From contig JAOUEB010000110.1 in assembly GCA_029858925.1 (NCBI GenBank), forward strand, positions 1-5,617: a stretch of DNA of 5,617 nt, written 5' to 3'. The DNA comes from Nitrospira sp. Its GTDB lineage: Bacteria > Nitrospirota > Nitrospiria > Nitrospirales > Nitrospiraceae. The position numbers were made by a program, and so were the translations under genes. The notes below the pieces were generated by a model that did no database searches, was not told the origin of the DNA, and saw only the letters and a list, made by a program, of their open reading frames with translations. Positions 1 through 5,119 of the stretch are shown piece by piece (position 1 is the stretch's first letter; every line of letters starts with the position of its first letter).

Positions 1-106
1 GCACAAAAGGTTTCTCGAGAATTCCACCAGACAAACCTCATTGCGGACTCAAGAATAGAGTTTTATGTGAGGGCTTCCCCTGGATGATGTCATCTCTTTG
101 GTCAAT

Positions 107-165
107 AGTGTAATGAAAAGTGATTTCTCTTAAGATGAGAAATGAGATTCTCCCCATTGTTCGGA
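107..165. repeat. AT-rich hairpin block, possible end of a decayed IS
   Basis: This stretch is AT-rich compared with its surroundings. It contains a perfect 7-bp stem, ATTTCTC at 123-129 and GAGAAAT at 137-143, around a 7-nt loop, and then a related word GAGATTCTC at 144-152. It lies downstream of the transposase remnant in that gene's direction of reading. It could therefore be the terminal region of the same insertion sequence after an internal deletion. No matching second end is visible, so the link is inference. Positions 1-106 show no gene or repeat that I can support. Confidence 0.3.
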
Positions 166-236
166 CAGGTGTTCATCTGAATGAAGCTCGTGAATCCTTC
201 CCCTGTGTCCTCATTTTCCTCAGCGTACTCCTGCCT

Positions 237-621
237 GACCAGGTCGATCTCCAGATAGCCCGGTGTGCGGACATCCCAGTGCTCCGTCTTGCTGTGGATC
301 CAGTGCTTGAGCAACGAGCCCGGCCGCGTCGTGCCATATAGCCGCTGCTTGATTCGTCGCGTCCGATCCCGCAGTCGCCGATCGATCTGCCGGGCACGAT
401 CCGCCGCACCTGCGCCTCAATCACCAGCGTAACCGTGGCGCGCCGCTGTCACCAGGGCAGCCAATCCGGGATGGCTGCCTTCCGGCGTGGCCCGCACAGA
501 TATCCGGCGGCCTCCCAGATCTCAGCGAGCAAGCGAATCACCGGCTCACCATACATCGGTCGCCGCCGCGCCACTCGGCGGATCGCGGGCCAGGGTGGGG
601 TCGGTCGACGGAGAAGCCTAA
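237..621 (-). pseudogene. Decayed rve/DDE-type IS transposase fragment
   Basis: No single frame is open, but pieces from different frames join into a recognisable integrase-like transposase. From about 621 to 452 the minus strand reads RRRPMYGEPVIRLLAEIWEA and then AAGYLCG and DWLPW. An in-frame TGA follows at 451-449. After one or more frame changes comes EAQVRRI, and then, following a one-base loss near 396-398, ARQIDRRLRDRTRRIKQRLY, KTEHWDVRTPGYLEIDLV. The Asp of EIDLV (codon 245-243) fits the first catalytic Asp of a DDE/rve domain. Similarity stops there, so the rest of the catalytic domain, including the second Asp and the Glu, is missing. The N-terminus is also missing, and the remnant abuts a MITE-like element at 622. 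It cannot make active transposase. I recognise the family pattern (RRRYG...LWEA..LCG...ARQIDRRL...GYLEIDLV) but cannot assign an IS family. Confidence 0.75.
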
Positions 622-816
622 CCCGCATGATTCATGAACGCTTCTGCTGCCATCGCGGATTCGCCGCTCTGGAGAACGGAGTTGCGAGTTTCGGGGTTCG
701 TGTTTCGTGTGATCAGAAAAGATGTTCCGAAAACTTGAAACCTGCTACTCGAAACCCGAAACGTCCCCATTCCCATGGAACTCGATTTCGCGACGAACCG
801 TCATGAATAATGCGGG
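622..816. mobile_element. MITE-like element, 195 bp, flanked by CTAA
   Basis: The left end (622-637) reads CCCGCATGATTCATGA. The right end (801-816) reads TCATGAATAATGCGGG, whose reverse complement is CCCGCATTATTCATGA, a 15/16 match. CTAA lies immediately outside both ends in the same orientation (618-621 and 817-820), as expected of a 4-bp target duplication. The interior has no credible gene, so it would depend on a transposase made elsewhere. It contains a second, nested inverted repeat (688-762). On the left it interrupts or truncates the decayed transposase. Removing 622-816 and one CTAA copy on paper leaves a stop-free minus-strand frame running from the antitoxin stop into the remnant, through residues DRMLRLLRRP. 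A 4-bp duplication can occur by chance (about 1 in 256), so copy-number evidence is needed. Confidence 0.6.
688..762. repeat. Nested inverted repeat inside the MITE-like element
   Basis: GTTTCGGGGTTCG at 688-700 and CGAAACCCGAAAC at 750-762 are inverted repeats with 12 of 13 positions paired and a 49-nt spacer. Nearby copies of the same word, such as GTTTCG at 702-707, make the block repetitive. It would fold into a hairpin in either transcript. It lies downstream of the antitoxin gene on the minus strand and could slow or end that transcript, but no T-run supports an intrinsic terminator. Confidence 0.5.
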
Positions 817-860
817 CTAAGCATCCTGTCAGATTGAATACTGAGCTGGGCCGTACCACT

Positions 861-1169
861 TCACGCAACGAGTTCTTGCAGAACTTCAGGATGGCGCTCG
901 GCAACCTTGAAAAGGGTTTTTGCCGCCCCGGATGGTTCGCGACGCCCTTGCTCCCAGTCTTGAAGGGTGCGTACAGAGACTCCAAGTAGTGCTGCAAAGG
1001 CGATCTGAGAAAGCCCGGACACCAAACGAGCGTGGGCGACTTCTGAAATGTCGGGACGCCGGACGCGAGCACGGATACCGGCCTTCATTTCACGCACCGA
1101 CGAGAGTAGCTCGGCGCCGATGTCCACTGTGGGCTGACGCCCAGTAGATTTCTGTTGGGCTTTACGCAT
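861..1169 (-). CDS. XRE/HigA-type antitoxin, helix-turn-helix
   Basis: This 102-residue protein is the antitoxin and likely autorepressor of a type II toxin-antitoxin pair. The C-terminal half is a Cro/CI-type helix-turn-helix, about residues 52-85: LSQIAFAALLGVSVRTLQDW then EQGRREPSG. The recognition helix is around SVRTLQDWE. The N-terminal half is basic and polar (MRKAQQKSTGRQ) with an amphipathic stretch, IGAELLSSVREMKAGIRAR, a usual place for toxin contact. The start is the ATG at 1169-1167. It has a strong Shine-Dalgarno and overlaps the toxin stop by 8 bp, typical of translational coupling; the frame stays open to 1262 but only through toxin-coding sequence. Toxin-first order is the HigBA/RelE-Xre arrangement. 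Since the toxin reading frame is broken, the gene may now act as an orphan repressor. HigA-like or NadS-like family naming is from recognition. Confidence 0.88.
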   Translation of the reverse strand: MRKAQQKSTGRQPTVDIGAELLSSVREMKAGIRARVRRPDISEVAHARLVSGLSQIAFAALLGVSVRTLQDWEQGRREPSGAAKTLFKVAERHPEVLQELVA

Positions 1170-1475
1170 TTGTGATCTCCTCTTTGATTTGCCGAAGCCC
1201 ATGCGCCGGGATGTTTTCACGCATGGACTTTCCGTAGACCAGTAGTAACCAGATTTCCCCATTGGCGAGGCGATTGAAGTAAATCACCCGCACCCCACCA
1301 CGCTTGCCACGGCCAGCACTCCCCCAACGAACGTTTCGTAAGCCTCCTGACCCTCGTACAACAACACCGCATCTGGATTTGTGGCGATGAAAGTAATGAA
1401 GTTTGTTCGATCTTCATCATTCCAAGAGTGGCTCGCGAGGCGGACGAACGTAGGGGGTTTAATAACCGTGAACAT
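1162..1475 (-). pseudogene. HigB/RelE-type toxin, one-base frameshift
   Basis: The frame opens with MFTVIKPPTFVRLASHSWND at 1475 and continues through FITFIATNPDA. It then runs into unrelated residues and a stop at 1284. Adding one G beside 1367/1368 (GCGGTG becoming GCGGGTG) restores a 104-residue toxin. The restored C-terminal part has the family motifs GSGGLRNVRW, GRGKRGGVRVIYF and WLLLVYGKSMRENIP, ending IKEEITNA at the TAA 1164-1162. These fit the small RelE/HigB mRNA-interferase fold, in which basic residues of the central beta-sheet act on ribosome-bound mRNA. The reading that shows conservation after the shift is strong evidence of a recent single event or a sequencing error. As written, only the N-terminal third is made, lacking the catalytic sheet, so the toxin should be inactive. 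GTG at 1481 is an alternative start. Confidence 0.82.
1177..1183 (-). promoter_or_regulatory. Shine-Dalgarno of the antitoxin gene
   Basis: AGAGGAG ends 7 nt before the ATG at 1169 and lies inside the end of the toxin gene. It fixes the antitoxin start and allows antitoxin translation to continue even when toxin translation is out of frame. Confidence 0.8.
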
Positions 1476-1486
1476 GCGCACAATAT

Positions 1487-1515
1487 ACGATACGGCATTG
1501 CCGTACCTGCATCAA
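1487..1515 (-). promoter_or_regulatory. Candidate toxin-antitoxin promoter and operator
   Basis: A perfect palindrome, TACGGCATTGCCGTA (1491-1505; 7-bp arms, 1-bp centre), lies 16 bp upstream of the toxin ATG. On the minus strand it sits in the spacer between TTGATG (1515-1510, a fair -35) and TATCGT (1492-1487, a weak -10), 17 bp apart. TATATT (1487-1482) is an alternative -10 box with poor spacing. A short dyad covering the promoter of a toxin-antitoxin operon is where an XRE antitoxin normally binds to repress itself. The palindrome is directly visible. The promoter boxes and the binding are inference. Confidence 0.45.
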
Positions 1516-1629
1516 ATGTGACGGGATGCGTTCATGGTGCGACCCAACAGTGTGGATGCTGATCGGCATATCACCCGACCTTGATGGGTTCACGTCCCAT
1601 TCAGCGGGATGCGAACACCCGCCGCCCCA

Positions 1630-1722
1630 TCTTTTCAGGAGAGTGATTGGCAGAGGGCGGAACGAACTCTTCCTTTTATTTAGTTCCCCCTTCGAACTTG
1701 CCCCTCCTTCTTTTCAGGAGAG
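1630..1722. repeat. 14-bp direct repeat, two copies
   Basis: TCTTTTCAGGAGAG occurs at 1630-1643 and again at 1709-1722, 79 bp apart. The second copy runs into the left arm of the large inverted repeat. The right arm carries the core CTCTCCTG in the opposite orientation, so the word CAGGAGAG is present three times in about 210 bp. Confidence 0.7.
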
Positions 1723-1838
1723 GGGGCTCATGGTCCCCTAATTTGCGCGCATGCACCGAGCACCGCCCTCGATATAAACTCTGACCAGTCTCGCGTGCGG
1801 GGTGCGCGAGCACAGAAGACCATGAGCCCCCTCTCCTG
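1715..1838. repeat. Perfect 21-bp inverted repeat, 82-bp spacer
   Basis: Positions 1715-1735 (beginning CAGGAGAGGGGG, ending CATGGTC) are the exact reverse complement of 1818-1838 (beginning GACCATGAG, ending CTCTCCTG). The spacer contains further GC-rich, partly complementary sequence: TGCACCGAGCACCG on the left and CGGGGTGCGCGAGCAC on the right. The whole 124 bp could therefore form a long cruciform or RNA hairpin. No target duplication abuts the arms; CCCTCC lies near both sides but not at the junctions. It sits between divergent genes, which makes a terminator role unlikely. A small transposon relic, an invertible segment or a regulatory structure are all possible. Confidence 0.75.
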
Positions 1839-1914
1839 TCCCTCCGCCACTCTCTACCTCTTCCTCCTTTAATTCGATGGGCCAGCGCCCGCAATTGCCT
1901 CCCGCCGCGCCCAT

Positions 1915-1967
1915 TGAGCGAGCACCGACCGCGATTGCGGCTTCCCATAAATCCCGGTGCGCGCTCA
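1915..1967. repeat. Strong hairpin upstream of the ispA promoter
   Basis: TGAGCGAGCACCG (1915-1927) and CGGTGCGCGCTCA (1955-1967) pair at 12 of 13 positions. Inside the loop, CCGC (1929-1932) and GCGG (1937-1940) form a second small stem with a GATT loop. The words CGAGCACCG (1919-1927) and GGTGCGCG (1956-1963) also occur, in the same order, at 1757-1765 and 1801-1808 inside the 21-bp inverted-repeat block. The two hairpins therefore appear related. Function is unknown. Confidence 0.55.
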
Positions 1968-2012
1968 GGGAGCGAGGAGGTGATCGTGGGCGACGGCCCA
2001 TGCCCCCCCTGT

Positions 2013-2040
2013 TTGACTCATCCCCAAATCGTTTGTTAAT
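2013..2040 (+). promoter_or_regulatory. Candidate sigma70-type promoter for ispA
   Basis: TTGACT (2013-2018; five of six consensus bases) is followed after 16 bp by GTTAAT (2035-2040; four of six). This lies 46 bp before the ispA ATG. Sequence after 2040 becomes AT-rich, unlike the GC-rich stretch before it, as expected of a leader. The match is moderate and untested. Confidence 0.4.
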
Positions 2041-2086
2041 CTTCGGATCTTTGGTACTTTTCTCAATAAAAGCCCATTCGCACCCT

Positions 2087-2977
2087 ATGAATATCAAAGA
2101 CTATCTTGAACAAAAACGAGTAGCCGTCGATCGCTTCCTCGACGAAGTCACACCACCGGCCGTCACGCCGCCGACTACACTCCATGAAAGCATGCGCTAT
2201 AGCCTGATGGCGGGTGGAAAACGGGTTCGGCCGATTCTGACGATTGCCGCGGCGGAAGCGCTGGGCCAGACCCCGCCCGGGCTCATGGCGGTCGCCTGCT
2301 CGTTGGAACTCATCCATACCTACTCGCTGATTCATGACGACCTGCCCTCGATGGACAACGACGACTTCCGCCGGGGAAAGCCGACGAACCACAAAGTCTA
2401 TGGCGAGGCCATGGCGATTCTGGCCGGGGATGCGCTGCTGACGATGGCATTCGACCTCATCAGCAGGCAGGATCTTATGAAGGGCCTCGATCCGGTGCGC
2501 CAAGTCCAAATCATTCAAGAGTTGGCCTTTGGATCCGGCAACCTCGGCATGGTCGGGGGACAAGTCTTCGACATTCAAGCCGAAAACAAAGACATCGACC
2601 TCCCCACCCTGCAGAACATTCATAAACACAAGACCGGCATGCTCATGCGCGCGGCAGTCCGTATGGGCGCGATCGCCGCCGGCGCGACCGATCGGCAGCT
2701 GGACGGTATGACCGGCTATGCCGAAGACATCGGGTTAGCCTTTCAAATCGCCGATGACGTGCTGAACGTGACGGGCACGCGTGAGGAACTTGGCAAGAAC
2801 CCGAACACCGACGCCGAGCGCGGCAAGAAAACCTACCCGACGTTCTATGGAACCGAGGGAGCTCAAAAGCTGGCGGACGACTGTGTGGCGCGCGCCATCG
2901 GGCGACTGGATTCGTTCGGCCCTTCCGCCGATGCGCTGCGCGAGATCGCGCGATATATCACCTCTAGAAAAAACTGA
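2087..2977 (+). CDS. ispA: Farnesyl diphosphate synthase (polyprenyl synthase)
   Basis: This 296-residue cytosolic trans-prenyltransferase condenses isopentenyl diphosphate with dimethylallyl and then geranyl diphosphate to give C15 farnesyl diphosphate. FPP is the precursor of squalene, hopanoids, quinone side chains and undecaprenyl carriers. Visible motifs are GGKRVRP (43-49), the first Asp-rich region DDLPSMD (84-90, metal binding, with the two-residue insert usual in bacterial FPP synthases), GGQVFD (158-163), HKTG (181-184), FQIADD (219-224), and the KKTYP tail region (247-251). Tyr79, five residues before the first Asp motif, fits a short (C15) product. The second Asp-rich motif reads DDVLN rather than DDxxD, a mild variant. 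Length matches IspA (about 300). The frame is open for 70 more codons upstream, but that extension is compositionally unlike a protein, and MNIKDYLEQKR is a typical IspA start. No Shine-Dalgarno is evident. C10 or C20 products cannot be excluded from sequence alone. Confidence 0.93.
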   Translation: MNIKDYLEQKRVAVDRFLDEVTPPAVTPPTTLHESMRYSLMAGGKRVRPILTIAAAEALGQTPPGLMAVACSLELIHTYSLIHDDLPSMDNDDFRRGKPTNHKVYGEAMAILAGDALLTMAFDLISRQDLMKGLDPVRQVQIIQELAFGSGNLGMVGGQVFDIQAENKDIDLPTLQNIHKHKTGMLMRAAVRMGAIAAGATDRQLDGMTGYAEDIGLAFQIADDVLNVTGTREELGKNPNTDAERGKKTYPTFYGTEGAQKLADDCVARAIGRLDSFGPSADALREIARYITSRKN

Positions 2978-2996
2978 CTGTTAGGGATAAGGAGCT

Positions 2997-3083
2997 AGGG
3001 GTGAGGAGTAGAACCCGAGGGAAACGGTCCTTCAATCTTCATCGTCTTGCTCTCAATCCCCTTACCCTTTACCGTTCACCCCT
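2997..3083. repeat. Imperfect palindrome between ispA and hpnA
   Basis: AGGGGTGA (2997-3004) and TCACCCCT (3076-3083) pair perfectly across a 71-nt spacer. Related G-rich words lie to the left (GGGATAAGGAG at 2984-2994) and C-rich counterparts to the right (CCCCTTACCCTTTACC at 3058-3073). It may be a degenerate intergenic repeat. No T-run marks a terminator and no clear promoter for hpnA is seen. Confidence 0.45.
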
Positions 3084-3092
3084 CACCAATCT

Positions 3093-4076
3093 ATGAAAGC
3101 CCTCGTTACAGGCGCGACCGGATTCGTCGGGGCGGCGGTTGTCCGCGCGCTGATCAAAGCCGGCGTCGACGTGCGCGTGCTGGCCCGGCGTGACAGCGAT
3201 TTCTCGAATCTCCAATCATTTAAGATCGAGCATGCCTACGGGGACCTCCGGGATAAAGCCTCCCTACGCCACGCACTGGCCGAGTGCGGGCAGCTCTATC
3301 ATGTGGCCGCGCATTACGCCCTCTGGGCTAAAGACCCCTCTATTTTTTATGACGTGAACGTCGAGGGCACGAAGAATCTCCTGCAAGCCGCGCGCGAGGT
3401 CGGCGCCGAACGCATCGTTTATTGCAGCACGATCGGCGCGATCGGATTGCCGCCGGATGGGGGACCGGGCACAGAAGACACGCCCGTCTCGCTGGCGCAG
3501 ATGGCGGGACATTACAAGCGATCGAAATATCTCGCCGAGCAGGAAGTCTTGCGGATGGCGAAAGAAGGGCTGCCGGTCGTGATCGTCAATCCCAGCGCGC
3601 CGGTCGGTGAAGGCGACGTGAAACCCACGCCGACGGGACAGATGATCGTCGACTTCATGAAGGGCCGGATGCCGGCCTACATTGAAACCGGCATGAATAT
3701 TGTGGATGTCGATGACGTTGCAGAAGGCCACCTGCTGGCGATGCAGAAAGGCCGCATCGGCGAACGATACATTCTCGGCTGCAAGAATTTGCTGCTGCGC
3801 GAAGTCTTCGAGATCCTGAGCAAACTGACCGGCATCAAGGCGCCTTCCGTCAAACTGCCCCGATCGGCGGTGCTGCCCCTTGCCTACATCAATCACTGGC
3901 TCGCGAACCTGACCGGGCGTCCACCGCGCATTCCGCTGGAAGGGGTGAAGATGGCCAAGTACAAGATGCACTACGATTGCAGCAAGGCGATCCGCGAACT
4001 CGGCATTCCCCAAACCCCGCCGGAAGTCGCGTTGGGAAAGGCCGTGGGCTGGTTTAGGTCCCACGGCTACGCCTAG
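3093..4076 (+). CDS. hpnA: Hopanoid-associated sugar epimerase (extended SDR)
   Basis: This 327-residue protein is an NAD(P)-dependent extended short-chain dehydrogenase/epimerase of the HpnA type, named for its place in hopanoid gene clusters. It is thought to act on a sugar or sugar-hopanoid intermediate of side-chain formation; I know of no firmly assigned reaction. The Rossmann fingerprint TGATGFVG (6-13) opens the protein, followed by basic residues ARRDS (31-35) after beta-2 and YGDLRD (49-54) after beta-3. Family features follow: HVAAHYALW (70-78), VNVEGTKNLL (89-98), YCSTIG (110-115), and the catalytic pair Y141xxxK145 in HYKRSKYLAEQE. NPSAPVG (166-172) and NIVDVDDVAEGHL (202-214) also fit. 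Length is normal for the family. The ATG start sits directly at the Rossmann strand, so a later start is excluded; no Shine-Dalgarno precedes it. It lies 115 bp after ispA on the same strand, which fits a shared hopanoid role. Confidence 0.92.
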   Translation: MKALVTGATGFVGAAVVRALIKAGVDVRVLARRDSDFSNLQSFKIEHAYGDLRDKASLRHALAECGQLYHVAAHYALWAKDPSIFYDVNVEGTKNLLQAAREVGAERIVYCSTIGAIGLPPDGGPGTEDTPVSLAQMAGHYKRSKYLAEQEVLRMAKEGLPVVIVNPSAPVGEGDVKPTPTGQMIVDFMKGRMPAYIETGMNIVDVDDVAEGHLLAMQKGRIGERYILGCKNLLLREVFEILSKLTGIKAPSVKLPRSAVLPLAYINHWLANLTGRPPRIPLEGVKMAKYKMHYDCSKAIRELGIPQTPPEVALGKAVGWFRSHGYA

Positions 4077-4084
4077 CCCTCACA

Positions 4085-4117
4085 TCCCGTCGCAATCTTG
4101 AAACCACGCGGACGGGA
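4085..4117. repeat. Short hairpin between hpnA and the CruF-like gene
   Basis: TCCCGTC (4085-4091) and GACGGGA (4111-4117) are a perfect 7-bp inverted repeat with a 19-nt loop, 8 bp after the hpnA stop. No T-run follows, so an intrinsic terminator is not supported; it could be a weak pause or chance. Confidence 0.3.
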
Positions 4118-4158
4118 GTGTTACCGTTTCCACCACGCTTCTAGCAACGCCGCTATCG

Positions 4159-5001
4159 ATGGATATTCTCGTTCTGTTCTTGAAAACAATCGCACTTCGC
4201 CCGTACGTCTTCCTATTCCTCGCCGCATTTCTATTTGCTGCCATTCGATTAATCGGGTGGCCTCGCACATGGCGCTTCTGGCTGATCAGCTGGATCACGG
4301 CATTTGTGTGCGAGTATTCCTCAACACGCACAGGAATTCCGTTCGGCTGGTATTTCTACAACGGCTCCACCATCGGAGAAGAGCTGTATTTCTCCGACGT
4401 TCCGTTTATGGATTCCATCTCCTTCAGTTTCCTCCTGTATGCCGCCTACTGTGTGGCGCTCTGTTTCTTCCTCCCTATTGAGCCATCCACACCGTCCACC
4501 GGAATCGGGTTGAAACGGCTGCGATTCAATGTCCCGGCACGAACAGGCTGGCCCCTATTGCTTGCAACAGCCTGTTTGTTTGCCTTCATCGACATGGTCA
4601 TCGACCCGGTGGCCCTGCGCGGCGACCGCTGGTTCCTGGGCAAGATCTACTACTATCCCGACCCTGGCTGGCACTTCGGCGTACCGATGGCCAACTATAT
4701 CGGTTGGGCTGTGGTGGGATTCCTTTCTCTCGCCATTTATTTCCCATTGGACCGACGGCTCCCTGCCCTCCCGGCGCATCAGGCGACCACGTACCGGCTC
4801 TTGCTCGGCATCGGCCTCTATTATGGAGTGCTGGCCTTCAATCTCGGCATGACCTTCTGGATCGAGGAATGGCTCATGGGCCTAAGCGGACTACTGATGC
4901 ACCTGCCGGTGCTCGCACTCGTCATCTACCGTCTTATCAATCTACCCTCTACCTCCTCCACCGCCTCCTCAAGTGGCATTCGCTCAGAAGAATTTGTATA
5001 G
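4159..5001 (+). CDS. Carotenoid-biosynthesis membrane protein, CruF/DUF422-like
   Basis: This 280-residue integral membrane protein has about seven hydrophobic segments, near residues 13-33, 38-52, 87-107, 130-149, 178-196, 211-235 and 240-262. Conserved features of the DUF422 (carotenoid biosynthesis) family are visible: EYSSTRTGIPFGWYFYN (52-68), VPFMD (81-85), IDMVIDPVALR (144-154) and WHFGVPMANYIGW (171-183). Characterised members are CruF, a gamma-carotene C-1',2' hydratase in cyanobacteria, and the bisanhydrobacterioruberin hydratase of haloarchaea. Both add water to a terminal isoprene double bond. The buried acidic residues E52, D145 and D149 are candidate catalytic residues by inference. 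Its neighbours suggest the substrate here is a carotenoid or another polyterpene. The C-terminus (about 263-280) is a Ser/Thr-rich soluble tail. The ATG at 4159 lacks a clear Shine-Dalgarno, but the first hydrophobic segment begins right after it. Family confident; substrate unknown. Confidence 0.82.
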   Translation: MDILVLFLKTIALRPYVFLFLAAFLFAAIRLIGWPRTWRFWLISWITAFVCEYSSTRTGIPFGWYFYNGSTIGEELYFSDVPFMDSISFSFLLYAAYCVALCFFLPIEPSTPSTGIGLKRLRFNVPARTGWPLLLATACLFAFIDMVIDPVALRGDRWFLGKIYYYPDPGWHFGVPMANYIGWAVVGFLSLAIYFPLDRRLPALPAHQATTYRLLLGIGLYYGVLAFNLGMTFWIEEWLMGLSGLLMHLPVLALVIYRLINLPSTSSTASSSGIRSEEFV

Positions 5002-5019
5002 TGGTCGGACGATCGCGGC

Positions 5020-5080
5020 AGGCTGAGTTCAAGGTTGAGGTGCAACGAAGCGTTCAACTTGGGGAATATAGCCTCAGCCT
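5020..5080. repeat. Intergenic inverted repeat, AGGCTGAG arms
   Basis: AGGCTGAG (5020-5027) and CTCAGCCT (5073-5080) pair perfectly across a 45-nt spacer. The surrounding sequence is made of variants of the same word: AAGGTTGAGG at 5031-5040 and CCTCAGCCTTAGCCTTG at 5072-5088. This resembles a degenerate REP-like intergenic repeat. It fills most of the 118-bp gap after the CruF-like gene and might end or slow its transcript, but there is no T-run. Confidence 0.45.
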
Positions 5081-5119
5081 TAGCCTTGATCTTCACACAG
5101 GTGATGGCTTTGCGATGGA

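Larger units (their letters stand above)
1516..2086. other. 571-bp gene-free gap between divergent units
   Basis: I see no convincing protein gene here. Frames that stay open have unlikely, low-complexity or arginine/proline-rich translations and no start signals. The gap holds several repeats and a candidate ispA promoter, listed separately. GGGATGCG occurs at 1523-1530 and again at 1605-1612. Pyrimidine-rich tracts near 1660-1710 and 1838-1872 are also notable. Confidence 0.6.

Noticed and set aside
435..806. 123-codon plus-strand open frame
   Set aside because: It lies antisense to the transposase remnant and runs through the MITE-like element. The translation is Arg-rich and resembles nothing known.
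713..1072. 119-codon minus-strand open frame overlapping the antitoxin
   Set aside because: It reads the antitoxin region in another frame and ends in the MITE-like element; the helix-turn-helix frame is clearly the real one.
1701..1725. CCCCTCCT...AGGAGAGGGG hairpin as an intrinsic terminator
   Set aside because: No T-run follows on either strand and no gene ends nearby, since both flanking units point away from it.
1526..1741. 71-codon plus-strand open frame
   Set aside because: Its end covers the direct and inverted repeats, it has no start signal, and the sequence resembles no protein family.
1877..2086. 70-codon in-frame N-terminal extension of ispA
   Set aside because: Its translation is Arg/Pro/Ala-rich without any known domain, crosses the hairpin and candidate promoter, and would make the protein far longer than the family. 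MNIKDYLEQKR is a typical start.
1738..2097. 119-codon minus-strand open frame in the intergenic gap
   Set aside because: It overlaps the ispA start, has a low-complexity Gly/Arg/Glu composition, crosses hairpin repeats and has no recognisable domain or start signal.
3264..4064. 266-codon minus-strand open frame opposite hpnA
   Set aside because: It is a GC-driven antisense shadow of hpnA, and its translation is His/Arg/Asp-rich with no family resemblance.
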